Under the pieces are notes generated by a model. The model was not told where the DNA came from. It searched no databases and saw only the letters and a program-made list of their open reading frames with translations. Shown here piece by piece: positions 8,763-18,243 of a DNA stretch of 64,000 nucleotides. Source of the stretch: Leptolinea sp964420995 (GTDB taxonomy: Bacteria > Chloroflexota > Anaerolineae > Anaerolineales > Anaerolineaceae); the NCBI GenBank assembly GCA_964420995.1, contig CAYQUX010000006.1, positions 62,001 through 126,000 on the forward strand, written 5' to 3'. Made by a program: the position numbers and the translations under genes. Numbering within the stretch: the stretch's first letter is position 1; every line of letters begins with the position of its first letter.

Positions 8763-10784
8763 ATGAATTTTGTCAACAATCTTCGAATGAATCGAAAATT
8801 ATATGCCGGGTATGGAATAATCATTTTATTAATGCTGGTTATTGCCATTCTTGGTTACCGTGGCATATCGGATGTAAACAATGATCTCGACCTGATGTAC
8901 AACCAGCAACTTGTGATCATTGAAAAGATGGATGCTGTCAGCGCGGATATTTCCCAGATCAGGGGGGATTTCTTTAAATATCTGGTCATGCCAGAGGAAG
9001 CCGGGAATATCCTCTCCGATTTCAATGCCCGGGTGGGCGATGTCGATTCCATCATTGAAGAGATCAAAGGGCAGCAACTTTCAAGTGAAGTGACGGCACA
9101 ATTTGAAGATTTCGTTAAGAATTGGAAAGAATACAAAGCGTCTGCCATCGAAGTCATGTCTTTTCTGGCATACAGAAATAATTCTTCGGCGGTGGCCAGT
9201 CTTTCATCAGGTGGGCGTATGTTTACGACTCAGGGGGTATTGGAAGAAAATCTCACCCGAATGTTGGAGTTGAATCGGAACCAGGCTGATGAGGAATTTC
9301 AGGCGGCCACGCAAAGATTCAACCAGACCCGGACGATACTACTCGGCGGCATTCTCGTCTGTATTTTAATTACCTGTATCATCATCTACCTTATTTATCA
9401 AAGTATTATCCCCCCCTTAAAGCTTGTTGATTCCGCCCTGCAAACATTGATGCTCGGCAGCACAGTTTTTGTGGTGGACGAAAAAACACGCAATGGATTG
9501 ATCCATAGAAAAGATGAATTTGGGGACCTTTCCAGGTCGGTGATTGGAACGCGTAAATATTTCATTGAGATGGCAAACGCCGCCGAAGCGATCAGCAACA
9601 AAGACCTCGCTTTGAAAATTCAACCGAAATCACCGGATGACAAACTGGGGGGCACACTGGCATCCATGGTAGAGTCGCTTAATGCCACTATTACGGATGT
9701 AGCCGGGGCAACAGTGCATGTTCAGGAAGCGTCACAACAATTGGCGAGCGCCTCAGATCAATCCAGCCAGGCGACAAGCCAGATTGCCACAACCATCCAG
9801 CAGATCGCCAAAGGAACCACCCAGCAATCAGAGGCTGTAAACCGAACAGCTTCCTCGGTTGAACAAATGGGCCGTGCGATTGATGGCGTGGCCAAAGGGG
9901 CTCAGGATCAGGCGGCGGCCACCTCCAAAGCGTTTAACCTGACCAATCAACTATCCAAAGATATTGCCCAGGTGACAGATAACATACGAGAGATGGTGGA
10001 CGGCTCGACAGCCGCCTCTGATGCTGCCCGCCGGGGTTCGGCTTCCGTCAATCAGACACTGACCGGTATGCAATCCATCAAAATGGCGGTTGACCTATCG
10101 GCTCAAAAAGTACAGGAAATGGGGACCCGCTCAAACGAGATCGGTAATATTGTCACCACCATTGAAGATATCGCTTCGCAAACCAATTTACTGGCATTAA
10201 ACGCGGCCATTGAAGCCGCGCGGGCCGGTGAAGCCGGCAAGGGCTTTGCCGTGGTGGCAGATGAAGTCCGCAAACTGGCGGAAAGGTCATCTTCATCCAC
10301 CAAAGAGATCGCAGACTTGATCCGCAATATTCAGCAATCGGTTTCTCAGGCAGTGGCGGCTATGGATAAAGGTTCAATGGAAGTGGAAAACGGCGTGCTT
10401 CTCGCCAACCAGTCAGGTGCCGCCCTTCAGGAAATACTCACAACCAATGAAAACGTTAACTCGCGGGCACAAGAAGCGGCCCGTGGAGCCGAGAGTATGG
10501 CATCTTCGGCAAGTGAACTCGTTGTGGCGGTTGACGCTGTCTCAGGAGTTGTCGAGGAGAACACCGCCGCGACTCTTGAGATGGCCAATAGCTCCTCCGA
10601 AGTCACTCAGGCCATAGAAAACATCGCCTCTGTGTCTGAAGAAAACTCCGCTGCTGTCGAAGAAGTATCCGCGTCAACAGAAGAAATGACCGCCCAGGTT
10701 CAAGAGGTATCCATTTCAGCAAAAGATCTTTCAAACCTTGCGATAGAGCTGGAAAGTATTGTCAAACAATTTAAATTGACCTGA
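8763..10784 (+). CDS. Methyl-accepting chemotaxis protein
   Basis: This 673-residue transmembrane chemoreceptor has a first helix near residues 14-32, a periplasmic four-helix-bundle-type sensor of about 155 residues, and a second helix near 190-214. A HAMP-like linker and a long signalling coiled coil follow. The conserved hairpin tip reads IASQTNLLALNAAIEAARAG, with GFAVVADEVRKLAERS after it. The ligand is unknown. GGAGGG lies six bases before the ATG. A CheW gene follows at 10938, but no cheA, cheR, cheB or cheY is in the window, so this pair must use a core encoded elsewhere. Confidence 0.95.
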   Translation: MNFVNNLRMNRKLYAGYGIIILLMLVIAILGYRGISDVNNDLDLMYNQQLVIIEKMDAVSADISQIRGDFFKYLVMPEEAGNILSDFNARVGDVDSIIEEIKGQQLSSEVTAQFEDFVKNWKEYKASAIEVMSFLAYRNNSSAVASLSSGGRMFTTQGVLEENLTRMLELNRNQADEEFQAATQRFNQTRTILLGGILVCILITCIIIYLIYQSIIPPLKLVDSALQTLMLGSTVFVVDEKTRNGLIHRKDEFGDLSRSVIGTRKYFIEMANAAEAISNKDLALKIQPKSPDDKLGGTLASMVESLNATITDVAGATVHVQEASQQLASASDQSSQATSQIATTIQQIAKGTTQQSEAVNRTASSVEQMGRAIDGVAKGAQDQAAATSKAFNLTNQLSKDIAQVTDNIREMVDGSTAASDAARRGSASVNQTLTGMQSIKMAVDLSAQKVQEMGTRSNEIGNIVTTIEDIASQTNLLALNAAIEAARAGEAGKGFAVVADEVRKLAERSSSSTKEIADLIRNIQQSVSQAVAAMDKGSMEVENGVLLANQSGAALQEILTTNENVNSRAQEAARGAESMASSASELVVAVDAVSGVVEENTAATLEMANSSSEVTQAIENIASVSEENSAAVEEVSASTEEMTAQVQEVSISAKDLSNLAIELESIVKQFKLT

Positions 10785-10937
10785 TTTTTACGGCATGGCA
10801 GAGGAAAAAGTAGGATAATTTATATGTTGAAAATCAATATTCATCTCTGTTCGCCGGTTATTTTTGTGTAATCCTTTCATGGCCGGAATTTTGGTATATG
10901 GAAGTAAATCACTCGGAATATGAAACAGGAGGTATTA

Positions 10938-11396
10938 ATGGAACAACAACTTGTGGTTTTTGAATTGGCTGAAGAGGACTACGGGATAGACATTTCCGCC
11001 GTGGAAGGCATTATAAAAATGCAACCGATAACAAAAATGCCACAGGTGTCCACCTTTATTGAAGGAGTCATCAACCTTCGGGGCATCGTTGTTCCAATCA
11101 TTGACCTGCGTAAACGGTTTGGTCTTCCCGTTAACGAACATTCCTCAGAAACCAGGATCGTCAATGTTTTCATCGGCAAATCGAAGATTGGAATGATCGT
11201 GGACGCAGTATCTGAAGTTATGCGTATCCCGGAAGAAGCCATTGAGCCCACCCCGCCAATGATCTCCTCGGTGAACACATCCTTCATTCGCGGTATCGCA
11301 AAACTGGATAATCGGTTGATCACGCTGTTGGACCTGGACAAGATATTCTCTTTTGAAGAACAATCCATGCTCTCCAGGGCATCTGCCGTTGGTTGA
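10938..11396 (+). CDS. cheW: CheW chemotaxis coupling protein
   Basis: This 152-residue single-domain CheW protein would link chemoreceptors to the CheA kinase. It has the family patterns VFELAEEDYGIDISAVEGI, VINLRGIVVPIIDLRKRF and KIGMIVDAVSEVMRI. The ATG at 10938 is preferred to the one at 10920 because AGGAGG (10927-10932) sits five bases before it. It lies about 150 bases after the chemoreceptor gene on the same strand and is probably its partner. Confidence 0.93.
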   Translation: MEQQLVVFELAEEDYGIDISAVEGIIKMQPITKMPQVSTFIEGVINLRGIVVPIIDLRKRFGLPVNEHSSETRIVNVFIGKSKIGMIVDAVSEVMRIPEEAIEPTPPMISSVNTSFIRGIAKLDNRLITLLDLDKIFSFEEQSMLSRASAVG

Positions 11397-11419
11397 AATG
11401 ATAAATACGAGTCTGAGTT

Positions 11420-12229
11420 TTGTACTATGATCGTAATGTGATTGGTCATAGTCGCAATGATTCTGACGTTTTACCCCTACTCAGACCCCGTGGATTGGTC
11501 GAAACCCGCGAATCCATTACGAGGCTGACTGTTCCTGCAGGGACATCCGGCAAGTATCGGTTGTCTCAACTGGATGATTATTCGAACCTGCCCCGCAAGA
11601 AATTTCTGTACAATCCACCGGCAACGCTTTCGTTATCGGCCAGAGTATCCAGTGAGAACCTTCCCGGAACCTGGGGATTTGGTCTCTGGAATGATCCATT
11701 CTCCGCGGGGATTGGTATAAAAGGTTCCGGTTTTCGGTTGCCTGCCCTGCCGCAGACTGCCTGGTTCTTTTTCGGTTCTGCTTTAAACGATCTGAGTTTT
11801 CAATCAAGAACCCCCGCCATTGGTTTTACGGCCGCTGTCTTCGCCTCAGCGCGCGTGCCCGACATTCTGCTTCCACTGGCGGCACCCGCCATGCTTGCGG
11901 TACCGATGAGACCGTTAGCGCGTTTGGTTCGCAGGACGGCTTCTAAAATAATTCGTGATACATATCAACCATTGGATATCCAGACAACAGACTGGCACAC
12001 ATATCGGTTGGACTGGCATCCTGATACAACATCCTTCCAGATTGATGAGAAGACGGTTTTTGAAACCCACCTATCTCCACATCCCCCACTGGGTCTGGTT
12101 GTCTGGATGGACAATCAGTACGCCTGCTTTTCAGCCAGCGGTATTGTGCGATTTGGAACAGAATCCAATCCACAACCAGCCTGGATGGAAATTAAAGACC
12201 TGAAAATTAACGCTACCATTGAGCGTTAA
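11420..12229 (+). CDS. Uncharacterised protein with a beta-sandwich-like C-terminal region
   Basis: This 269-residue open frame has no recognised catalytic motif. The segments TWGFGLWNDPF and DWHTYRLDWHPDTTSFQID resemble strands of concanavalin-type lectin/glucanase folds, such as those in LamG or GH16 proteins, but the paired catalytic glutamates of GH16 (ExDxxE) are not visible. A hydrophobic stretch occurs near residues 150-175. The start is uncertain: TTG at 11420 and GTG at 11438 are both possible and neither has a good ribosome site. It lies 23 bases after cheW on the same strand. The call as a real gene is fairly safe; the fold assignment is tentative. Confidence 0.55.
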   Translation: MYYDRNVIGHSRNDSDVLPLLRPRGLVETRESITRLTVPAGTSGKYRLSQLDDYSNLPRKKFLYNPPATLSLSARVSSENLPGTWGFGLWNDPFSAGIGIKGSGFRLPALPQTAWFFFGSALNDLSFQSRTPAIGFTAAVFASARVPDILLPLAAPAMLAVPMRPLARLVRRTASKIIRDTYQPLDIQTTDWHTYRLDWHPDTTSFQIDEKTVFETHLSPHPPLGLVVWMDNQYACFSASGIVRFGTESNPQPAWMEIKDLKINATIER

Positions 12230-12233
12230 GTGA

Positions 12234-12986
12234 TTACTTTCTGGAAAAATCGCGTGGAAGAATGATCTCCCCTTTGCGAACCTCTCCCATATGATCCACG
12301 GCTTCAGGCCTACGGTCAGCCAGCCATGCAGTAGCCGCAGAAATTAACGCGCGTAATTCATGCGCCGGCATGATCTGACTCATCGGGATCTGTGAAGTAC
12401 GCAGTCGGAAACGAGTAAATTCCTCCAGAAATGACATGGGATCTTTTACAGCAAAGCCAAACTCATACAACAACAACTGCCGTTGCAGCCGCCCTTCCAG
12501 AGAGCGTGAATCATAGGGTACTGAACCGGTAGCCAACCAGTACGCGGCGTCGCTCTGTGTTTCAAAATAAGTCCGCGGCTGTCCGGCATGGCATTCTTCA
12601 TAGCCCAGTTGCCGAATGCCGGCTGTCAACTCCAGACTGCGTTCCACCCAAACATTAAGTTTTTTGCCTTCATGCAAATTTGGAACCGACGGGAATCCTC
12701 GGGTACTCAGAATGATGTCACCTGTCCGATGGTTCTCACCGGGATGCGAATGCTCCGCGTCAAACAAACCTCCCTGAACGATCAGTCCGTCAGACCTGTC
12801 GAGGCATATCGGCCCGTTCACCGCCACCAACGCGGACGATTGCCCGGCAAGATAGGCCAGCACATCCCCCAGCCGTCCATGACCGCAGGCCAAAATTTCA
12901 AGACTCTCATTCAAGGAGTAATAAAAAAATGGCTTCTGTATGGCTTGAACATCGATCCCGATATAGGTTTGGTAACCGCTTCCCAT
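12234..12986 (-). CDS. DUF429 family protein (predicted RNase H-like fold)
   Basis: This protein of about 250 residues begins with YIGIDVQ and continues with a VAVNGPICL segment, the pattern of DUF429 proteins. Those are predicted to adopt an RNase H-like fold, and D near the N-terminus may be catalytic. The biochemical role of the family is not established. The ATG at 12986 is chosen because it puts the conserved GIDV strand close to the N-terminus. ATGs or weak starts 8-12 codons further upstream are possible, and none has a clear Shine-Dalgarno. It ends four bases from the convergent upstream gene. Confidence 0.7.
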   Translation of the reverse strand: MGSGYQTYIGIDVQAIQKPFFYYSLNESLEILACGHGRLGDVLAYLAGQSSALVAVNGPICLDRSDGLIVQGGLFDAEHSHPGENHRTGDIILSTRGFPSVPNLHEGKKLNVWVERSLELTAGIRQLGYEECHAGQPRTYFETQSDAAYWLATGSVPYDSRSLEGRLQRQLLLYEFGFAVKDPMSFLEEFTRFRLRTSQIPMSQIMPAHELRALISAATAWLADRRPEAVDHMGEVRKGEIILPRDFSRK

Positions 12987-13091
12987 GACAATTAGTTTAA
13001 TGTAAGCCATGGATACACGCAAATCTGGCTGTCAATTATGAACGAAGCATTTTCCAGGGTGCCATCCCGTCCTGGGATTCCAGCTTGGGTT

Positions 13092-13120
13092 TTGACTAGA
13101 ATCACCCCATTGGATATACT
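13092..13120 (+). promoter_or_regulatory. Sigma70-type promoter of the P5C dehydrogenase operon
   Basis: TTGACT at 13092-13097 and TATACT at 13115-13120 are 17 bases apart. Transcription would start near 13127, about 40 bases before the ATG at 13167. This also argues against the longer open frame that starts at 13038. Confidence 0.75.
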
Positions 13121-13166
13121 CAAGGTTAGTTCCTTATCTATTAATATATATTGGAGGCTTGAAACG

Positions 13167-14753
13167 ATGACTGGATCCTCTGCATTTAAACTTACCTACG
13201 CGACCATGTTCAATCCCCCGGAAGAATTGCATACCCGGTTTGAAGAAGCCCTGAAATCCAAAAAAGCGCACCTGGGTGAAGAGTACCCGATGTTTATCGA
13301 CGGGAAAGAGATCAAAGTCGATGAAAAATTCGAAAACCGCTCTCCCGTAAACACCGATGTTGTCCTCGGAATATTCCAGAAAGGCGGTGCTGACATTGCC
13401 AATCAGGCCATCGGCGCCGCGAAAAAAGCCTTCCCGGGCTGGTCGCACACCCCCTGGGAAAAACGCGTGGAACTACTGCGCAAGGCAGCCGCTTTGATGG
13501 ATGAACGCATTTATGATATTGGTGCCGTAATGGCCATGGAAGTCGGCAAGAACCGCATGGAAGCCCTGGGTGATGCTGCGGAGACCGCAGACCTCATCCG
13601 TTACGCCTGTGACCAAATGGAAGCCCATAAAGGCTTTGTGTACGAAATGGGACATGACCCGCTGGCAGGCTATAAGGCAGATAACACCTCGGTGCTGCGA
13701 CCGTATGGCGTCTGGCTGGTGATCAGCCCGTTCAATTTCCCCTGCGCGCTTACCGGTGGGCCTGTCGGCGCAACGCTGGCTGCAGGGAACACTGTGGTGA
13801 TGAAACCGGCGACTGACACACCCTGGACAGTTCGGTTGCTGGCGGAATGTTTGCGCGATGCCGGTCTTCCAGCCGGGGTCTTCAACTACGTCACCGGCGG
13901 AGGGGCAACCCTAGGGCAGGCGCTCATTGAGCACCCGGATGTAGCCGGGGTGACCTTTACTGGTTCACAAGCGGTAGGCATGAAACTTTATCGGGATTTC
14001 GCCGCGGGCAAGTGGGTGCGCCCGGCCATTCTCGAATTGGGCGGAAAGAATCCGGTCATCGTCACCCGTCATGCCGACCTGGATACTGCCGTCACCGGCA
14101 TCATCCGCTCGGCTTTTGGTCTTCAGGGGCAAAAATGCTCCGCAGCTTCCCGCATTTACATTGAAGAGGCAGTCTACGATGCCCTGGTGGCTAAACTTGT
14201 GGAAGCCACAAACAAATTGACCATTGGCGATCCCACAGAACGAACCAACACACTGGGACCGGTGGTCAACAAGAATTCCTATAATGATTACCAGAACTTT
14301 GTGGATGACCTGAAACACAGCGGCAAGATACTTACCGGTGGCAAGGTTCTGACAGATGGCGCGCTGGGAAAAGGTTATTTCTGCGCCCCCACCCTGGTTG
14401 ATAATCTTCCTTACAACCACAAACTCTGGAAACATGAAATGTTCCTGCCCATTTCCACCATCGGCCGGGTAAAGAACCTGCAGGAAGCGCTTCAATATGC
14501 CAACGATGTGTCCTACGGTCTGACAGCCGGTATTTACGGGAATGAAGGCGAGGTCGCCGAATTCTTTGACAAAATTGAAGCCGGTGTAAATTACGCCAAT
14601 CGCCCGCAGGGCGCCACCACGGGTGCCTGGCCCGGGTTCCAACCCTTTGGCGGCTGGAAAGGATCAGGCTCCAGTGGAAAGAATGCCGGCGGATTGTATT
14701 ACGTTCAGCTTTACATGCACGAACAGATTCGCACACACATCCACAAAGCCTGA
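13167..14753 (+). CDS. pruA: 1-pyrroline-5-carboxylate (glutamate semialdehyde) dehydrogenase
   Basis: This aldehyde dehydrogenase of 528 residues oxidises glutamate-gamma-semialdehyde to glutamate with NAD in proline or arginine breakdown. The catalytic residues are N190 (ISPFNFP), E290 (LELGGKNP) and C324 (GQKCSAASR). The sequence resembles the PruA/RocA class in length and in its C-terminal PFGGWKGSGSSGKNAGG region. The start at 13167 has GGAGG nine bases upstream and lies just after a strong promoter. No proline dehydrogenase is nearby. It heads an operon with a CoA-transferase and a 2-hydroxyacid dehydrogenase, so glutamate may be processed further by the same operon. Confidence 0.92.
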   Translation: MTGSSAFKLTYATMFNPPEELHTRFEEALKSKKAHLGEEYPMFIDGKEIKVDEKFENRSPVNTDVVLGIFQKGGADIANQAIGAAKKAFPGWSHTPWEKRVELLRKAAALMDERIYDIGAVMAMEVGKNRMEALGDAAETADLIRYACDQMEAHKGFVYEMGHDPLAGYKADNTSVLRPYGVWLVISPFNFPCALTGGPVGATLAAGNTVVMKPATDTPWTVRLLAECLRDAGLPAGVFNYVTGGGATLGQALIEHPDVAGVTFTGSQAVGMKLYRDFAAGKWVRPAILELGGKNPVIVTRHADLDTAVTGIIRSAFGLQGQKCSAASRIYIEEAVYDALVAKLVEATNKLTIGDPTERTNTLGPVVNKNSYNDYQNFVDDLKHSGKILTGGKVLTDGALGKGYFCAPTLVDNLPYNHKLWKHEMFLPISTIGRVKNLQEALQYANDVSYGLTAGIYGNEGEVAEFFDKIEAGVNYANRPQGATTGAWPGFQPFGGWKGSGSSGKNAGGLYYVQLYMHEQIRTHIHKA

Positions 14754-14761
14754 GGCAGGGC

Positions 14762-15664
14762 ATGAGCAAACTCTGTTCGCTCAAAGAAGCCATAACTCAG
14801 TATGTAAAAGACGAAGACCTGGTTTACGCGGCCGGGTTTACTCACCTGATCCCTTTTGCCGCCGGGCATGAAATCATACGGCAGGGACGCAGAAATCTGA
14901 CTCTGGCACGCGCCACGCCTGATTTGATCTATGAGCAAATAGCTGCCGCCGGGTGTGCCAGTAAGATTATCTTCTCATACATGGGGAACCCGGGCGTCGG
15001 TTCATTACGAAACCTGCGCACTTTGGTGGAAAAAGGCACCGTAAGCATTGAAGAGTATTCCCATTTCGCCATGATCACACGATTGCAGGCCGGTGCATCC
15101 GGCTTACCTTTTCTACCGATGAACGAGACTGGTGCCTTTGACCTTGAAAGAGTCAATCCAAATTTCAAGCGTGTCACCGATCCTTATTCCGGGGAATCCG
15201 TTGTGGTCGTCCCCGCCCTGTGCCCGGACGTGGCCATCATTCACGCGCAGCGCGCCGACGCAAATGGTAATGCGCAGATATGGGGTATTCTGGGAGAGCA
15301 AAAAGAAGCCGCCTTCGCGGCAAAACATGTCATCCTTACCGTGGAAGAAGTCGTTTCTGAAGAGGTGATCCGTTCGGACCCCAACCGGACCATCATCCCC
15401 GACTTGATCGTGGACGCCGTTTGCCATGTGCCATATTGCAGCCATCCCAGCTACACGCAAGGATACTATGACCGCGACAATGAGTTCTACCTGCAATGGG
15501 ACAGGATCAGCGAAACACCTGAAAGCGTCCAACAATACCTGAACGAATGGGTTTATGGCGTAACGGACCGGGAGGAATACTGGAAGAAACTGGGCGCCGC
15601 CACCCATTCAAGGCTGGCAGTCAGTGAAAAATTGAGCGTACCGGTGAATTATGGCCAATACTGA
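14762..15664 (+). CDS. CoA-transferase subunit A (glutaconate CoA-transferase type)
   Basis: This 300-residue alpha subunit belongs to the family I CoA-transferases of the GctA/IpdA kind. It starts eight bases after the dehydrogenase gene and overlaps the beta subunit by 14 bases. Recognisable elements are the glycine-rich YAAGFTHLIPFAAGHEI start, the GNPGVGSLRNLRTLVEKG segment and VVVPALCPDVAIIHAQ. Relatives transfer CoA between acids such as glutaconate, 2-hydroxyglutarate or 3-oxoacids, or act as hydrolases in IpdAB. The substrate cannot be fixed from sequence; glutamate-derived acids are favoured by the neighbour genes. Confidence 0.85.
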   Translation: MSKLCSLKEAITQYVKDEDLVYAAGFTHLIPFAAGHEIIRQGRRNLTLARATPDLIYEQIAAAGCASKIIFSYMGNPGVGSLRNLRTLVEKGTVSIEEYSHFAMITRLQAGASGLPFLPMNETGAFDLERVNPNFKRVTDPYSGESVVVVPALCPDVAIIHAQRADANGNAQIWGILGEQKEAAFAAKHVILTVEEVVSEEVIRSDPNRTIIPDLIVDAVCHVPYCSHPSYTQGYYDRDNEFYLQWDRISETPESVQQYLNEWVYGVTDREEYWKKLGAATHSRLAVSEKLSVPVNYGQY

Positions 15665-16418
15665 GTACACCTCCACCGAATTGATGATCGTCAACTCTGC
15701 CCGGCTGTTGCGAGATGGTGACGTGGTTTTCGTGGGCGTCGGCCTCCCCAACCTGGCCTGCAACCTGGCACAGCGTACACACGCCCCGAACCTCCAGATG
15801 ATCTACGAAGCCGGGGTAATCGGCGCACGACCTGCCAGGCTGCCGCTCTCCATTGGCGACCCCACCCTGGTTTCAGGCGCCGCGTCTGTGTGCAGTATGT
15901 ATGATATCTTCACACTTTACCTGCAACGCGGGAACGTGGATGTGGGTTTCCTTGGCGGCGCGCAGATTGACCGCTTTGGTAATATCAACGCGACTGTGAT
16001 TGGTGACTACGCGCAGCCTAAAACCCGCCTGCCCGGGTCCGGCGGGTCACGTGAGATCGCCGCCTGGGCCAACCGTTGCTATATCATCACTCCACACCAG
16101 AAGCGCCGTTTCCCCGAGAAGGTGGATTTTCAAACCTCAGCCGGTTTCTTTTCCGGCAAACCGGAACGGGACGCGCTTGGATTGCGCGGTCAGGGCCCAC
16201 AGGCTGTTGTGACAGATATCGGCATTTTGCAACCCGATCAAACCGGTGAATTGATTCTCACCGCTCTACACCCTGGCCGTACGATGGATGAAGCCGTGGC
16301 CAATACAGGTTGGAATTTACGTTGTGAGCAATGCGGTTCAGTGACAGAACCGCCGAATATGGAAGAAATCCGCATTTTGCGGGAAGACCTTGATCCGGAA
16401 GGGATATATCTCAAATGA
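15651..16418 (+). CDS. CoA-transferase subunit B (glutaconate CoA-transferase type)
   Basis: This 255-residue beta subunit partners the upstream alpha subunit. The segment IYEAGVIGARP carries the glutamate that forms the glutamyl-CoA thioester in this family, and VSGAASVCSMYDIF and VDVGFLGGAQIDRFGN follow in the normal order. Retention of this glutamate argues for a true transferase, although IpdB-like hydrolases look similar. The 14-base overlap with subunit A and four-base overlap with the next gene indicate translational coupling. Confidence 0.85.
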   Translation: MANTEYTSTELMIVNSARLLRDGDVVFVGVGLPNLACNLAQRTHAPNLQMIYEAGVIGARPARLPLSIGDPTLVSGAASVCSMYDIFTLYLQRGNVDVGFLGGAQIDRFGNINATVIGDYAQPKTRLPGSGGSREIAAWANRCYIITPHQKRRFPEKVDFQTSAGFFSGKPERDALGLRGQGPQAVVTDIGILQPDQTGELILTALHPGRTMDEAVANTGWNLRCEQCGSVTEPPNMEEIRILREDLDPEGIYLK

Positions 16419-17437
16419 CATCTGAAGTTCAACAAGTTTTAATCACCATGCCGTTTAGCGAGCAACAGATCGAGCAGATTTCTGGCATCTCCCCTCTGTT
16501 GAAAGTGACTGCCATTCGCGCACATCAACCCGATGAGATCCCCGATGATGTCTGGGCGCGCACGCAGATCCTTTACACCGATTCGGTTCTGCCTGACCCA
16601 TCCAAGGTGCCCAATTTAAAGTGGATCCAGTTCCACTACACAGGGATTGATTACGCCATCAACAAACCAATCTTCACCAAACCCGACCTGACCGCCACCA
16701 CAATGAGCGGCGCCAACGCTCTCCAGATGGCGGAATACGCCATCACCATGATGCTCTGCCTCGGCGCAAACGTTAAGACGATGATCGAAAACCAGGGTAA
16801 AGCCAACTGGCCGGATAAACGTTGGGAACACTACAAACATCTCGAACTGCGCGGCAGCACCGTCGGGTTGGTGGGTTATGGAAGCATTAACCGTGAACTT
16901 GCCCGCCTGCTCCAGCCCTTCCAGGTTACCATCCTTGCAGCAAAACGTGATCTGAAAATGTTGAAGGATGAAGGGTATATCCCACAAGATACCGGCGACC
17001 CTGAAGGAGATTTCTTCACCCGCTTATACCCGATCCAGGCGTTGAACTCCATGTTAAGTGACTGTGATTTCGTGGTGATGGCCCTTCCCCTAACACCATC
17101 CACCCGCAATGTGTTCAGCGCCGAAGAATTTGCCGCCATGAAGAACTCTGCCTACTTTATCGACCTGAGCCGCGGCGGTGTCACCGACCTTTCCGCACTT
17201 AAGGAAGCTCTGGAAAAGAAAGTGATCGCTGGAGCGGCGGTTGATGTGTATCCCGAGGAACCCCTGCCAGCCAGCAGTCCTCTCTGGAAAGTGCCCAACC
17301 TGATCGTCTCACCTCATGTTGGCGGTGTCAGCCCTCATTACAACAATCGGGCTGTCGACCTCTTCTGTACCAATATCCGCCGCTATCTGGAGAAAGCCCC
17401 CCTGTTTAACAGGTTTGACCCGGAAAAAGGATATTAA
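16415..17437 (+). CDS. D-2-hydroxyacid dehydrogenase
   Basis: This 340-residue NAD(P)-dependent enzyme has a Rossmann loop (VGLVGYGSINRELA) and the catalytic triad of the family: Arg in DLSRGG, Glu in YPEEPLP and His in VSPHVGG. It would interconvert a 2-oxoacid and a D-2-hydroxyacid. Its start overlaps the CoA-transferase beta subunit stop by four bases. In clostridial glutamate fermentation a dehydrogenase of this family makes (R)-2-hydroxyglutarate, which is then activated by glutaconate CoA-transferase, so 2-oxoglutarate is an attractive substrate here. Glyoxylate/hydroxypyruvate reductase activity remains possible. Confidence 0.88.
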   Translation: MTSEVQQVLITMPFSEQQIEQISGISPLLKVTAIRAHQPDEIPDDVWARTQILYTDSVLPDPSKVPNLKWIQFHYTGIDYAINKPIFTKPDLTATTMSGANALQMAEYAITMMLCLGANVKTMIENQGKANWPDKRWEHYKHLELRGSTVGLVGYGSINRELARLLQPFQVTILAAKRDLKMLKDEGYIPQDTGDPEGDFFTRLYPIQALNSMLSDCDFVVMALPLTPSTRNVFSAEEFAAMKNSAYFIDLSRGGVTDLSALKEALEKKVIAGAAVDVYPEEPLPASSPLWKVPNLIVSPHVGGVSPHYNNRAVDLFCTNIRRYLEKAPLFNRFDPEKGY

Positions 17438-17457
17438 GCGATTAGAATTATCGGGTT

Positions 17458-18210
17458 ATGAAAAACCCGAACATCGATGTCATCTTTTTTGATCTGGGCA
17501 GTACCCTGATCCATTTCGAAGGGAATCTGCCGGATGTAATGGCACGCGCCTACCAGGAACTGGCTGCCTCATTGCTGGAAGGTGGTTTTGCCATTCAGAA
17601 AGACGCGTTCCTGTCGGAATTCCTTTCCCGCCTGGAAGCCTACCACACTGAACGGGAAATCGAACTTAACGAATTCACCACCGAACAGGTATTACGCATC
17701 GTTCTGGAAAAGCAGGGTTTTGCCAATCTGAGCGAGCAACAATTACGCCCGCATCTTGCCCGATTGTATGCCGTCACCCAGGCCTGCTGGAAAGTGGAAG
17801 CAGACGCCCACACAACACTCCAGGAATTGAAAGATTATGGTTATCTCATGGGTATCATTTCCAATGCCGGTGACGACTGGGATGTTCAGGTGTTAATCGA
17901 CAACGCAGGCATACGCTCATTTTTTGGCTACATCAACACCTCGGCAGCCGCGGGAATACGCAAGCCGCATCCGCGCATTTTCGAGATGGCATTTGAAACC
18001 ATGTCCGTCAAACCCGGCCGAACGGTTATGGTCGGTGACACGCTTGGCGCGGATATTCTGGGTTCCAAAAATCTGGGCATGCACAATGTGTGGATCACCC
18101 GGCGCGTGGATCGGGCGGGAACATGCGCGCATGAAGCCATCATCCTGCCCGACCGGATCATTGAAAACCTGTCTGAACTACCTGAATTGCTGAAAACCTG
18201 GCCGGTCTGA
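17458..18210 (+). CDS. HAD family hydrolase (phosphatase-like)
   Basis: This 250-residue HAD-superfamily protein has motif I FFDLGSTLIHF with nucleophile D12, motif II SNAGDDWD, the lysine in RKPHPRIFEMA, and motif IV MVGDTLGADILGSKNLGM. The residue two after the nucleophile is glycine, where classical phosphatases have the acid/base aspartate. That occurs in some HAD hydrolases but leaves substrate and even activity uncertain. A helical cap lies between motifs I and II. It follows the hydroxyacid dehydrogenase by 20 bases in the same operon. Confidence 0.85.
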   Translation: MKNPNIDVIFFDLGSTLIHFEGNLPDVMARAYQELAASLLEGGFAIQKDAFLSEFLSRLEAYHTEREIELNEFTTEQVLRIVLEKQGFANLSEQQLRPHLARLYAVTQACWKVEADAHTTLQELKDYGYLMGIISNAGDDWDVQVLIDNAGIRSFFGYINTSAAAGIRKPHPRIFEMAFETMSVKPGRTVMVGDTLGADILGSKNLGMHNVWITRRVDRAGTCAHEAIILPDRIIENLSELPELLKTWPV

Positions 18211-18243
18211 AATCACTCTAGCCTGACTGGAAAATCTAACTAC

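Noticed and set aside
13038..13166. N-terminal extension of the P5C dehydrogenase gene
   Set aside because: A strong promoter and a GGAGG site put the start at 13167. The extension has no family similarity.
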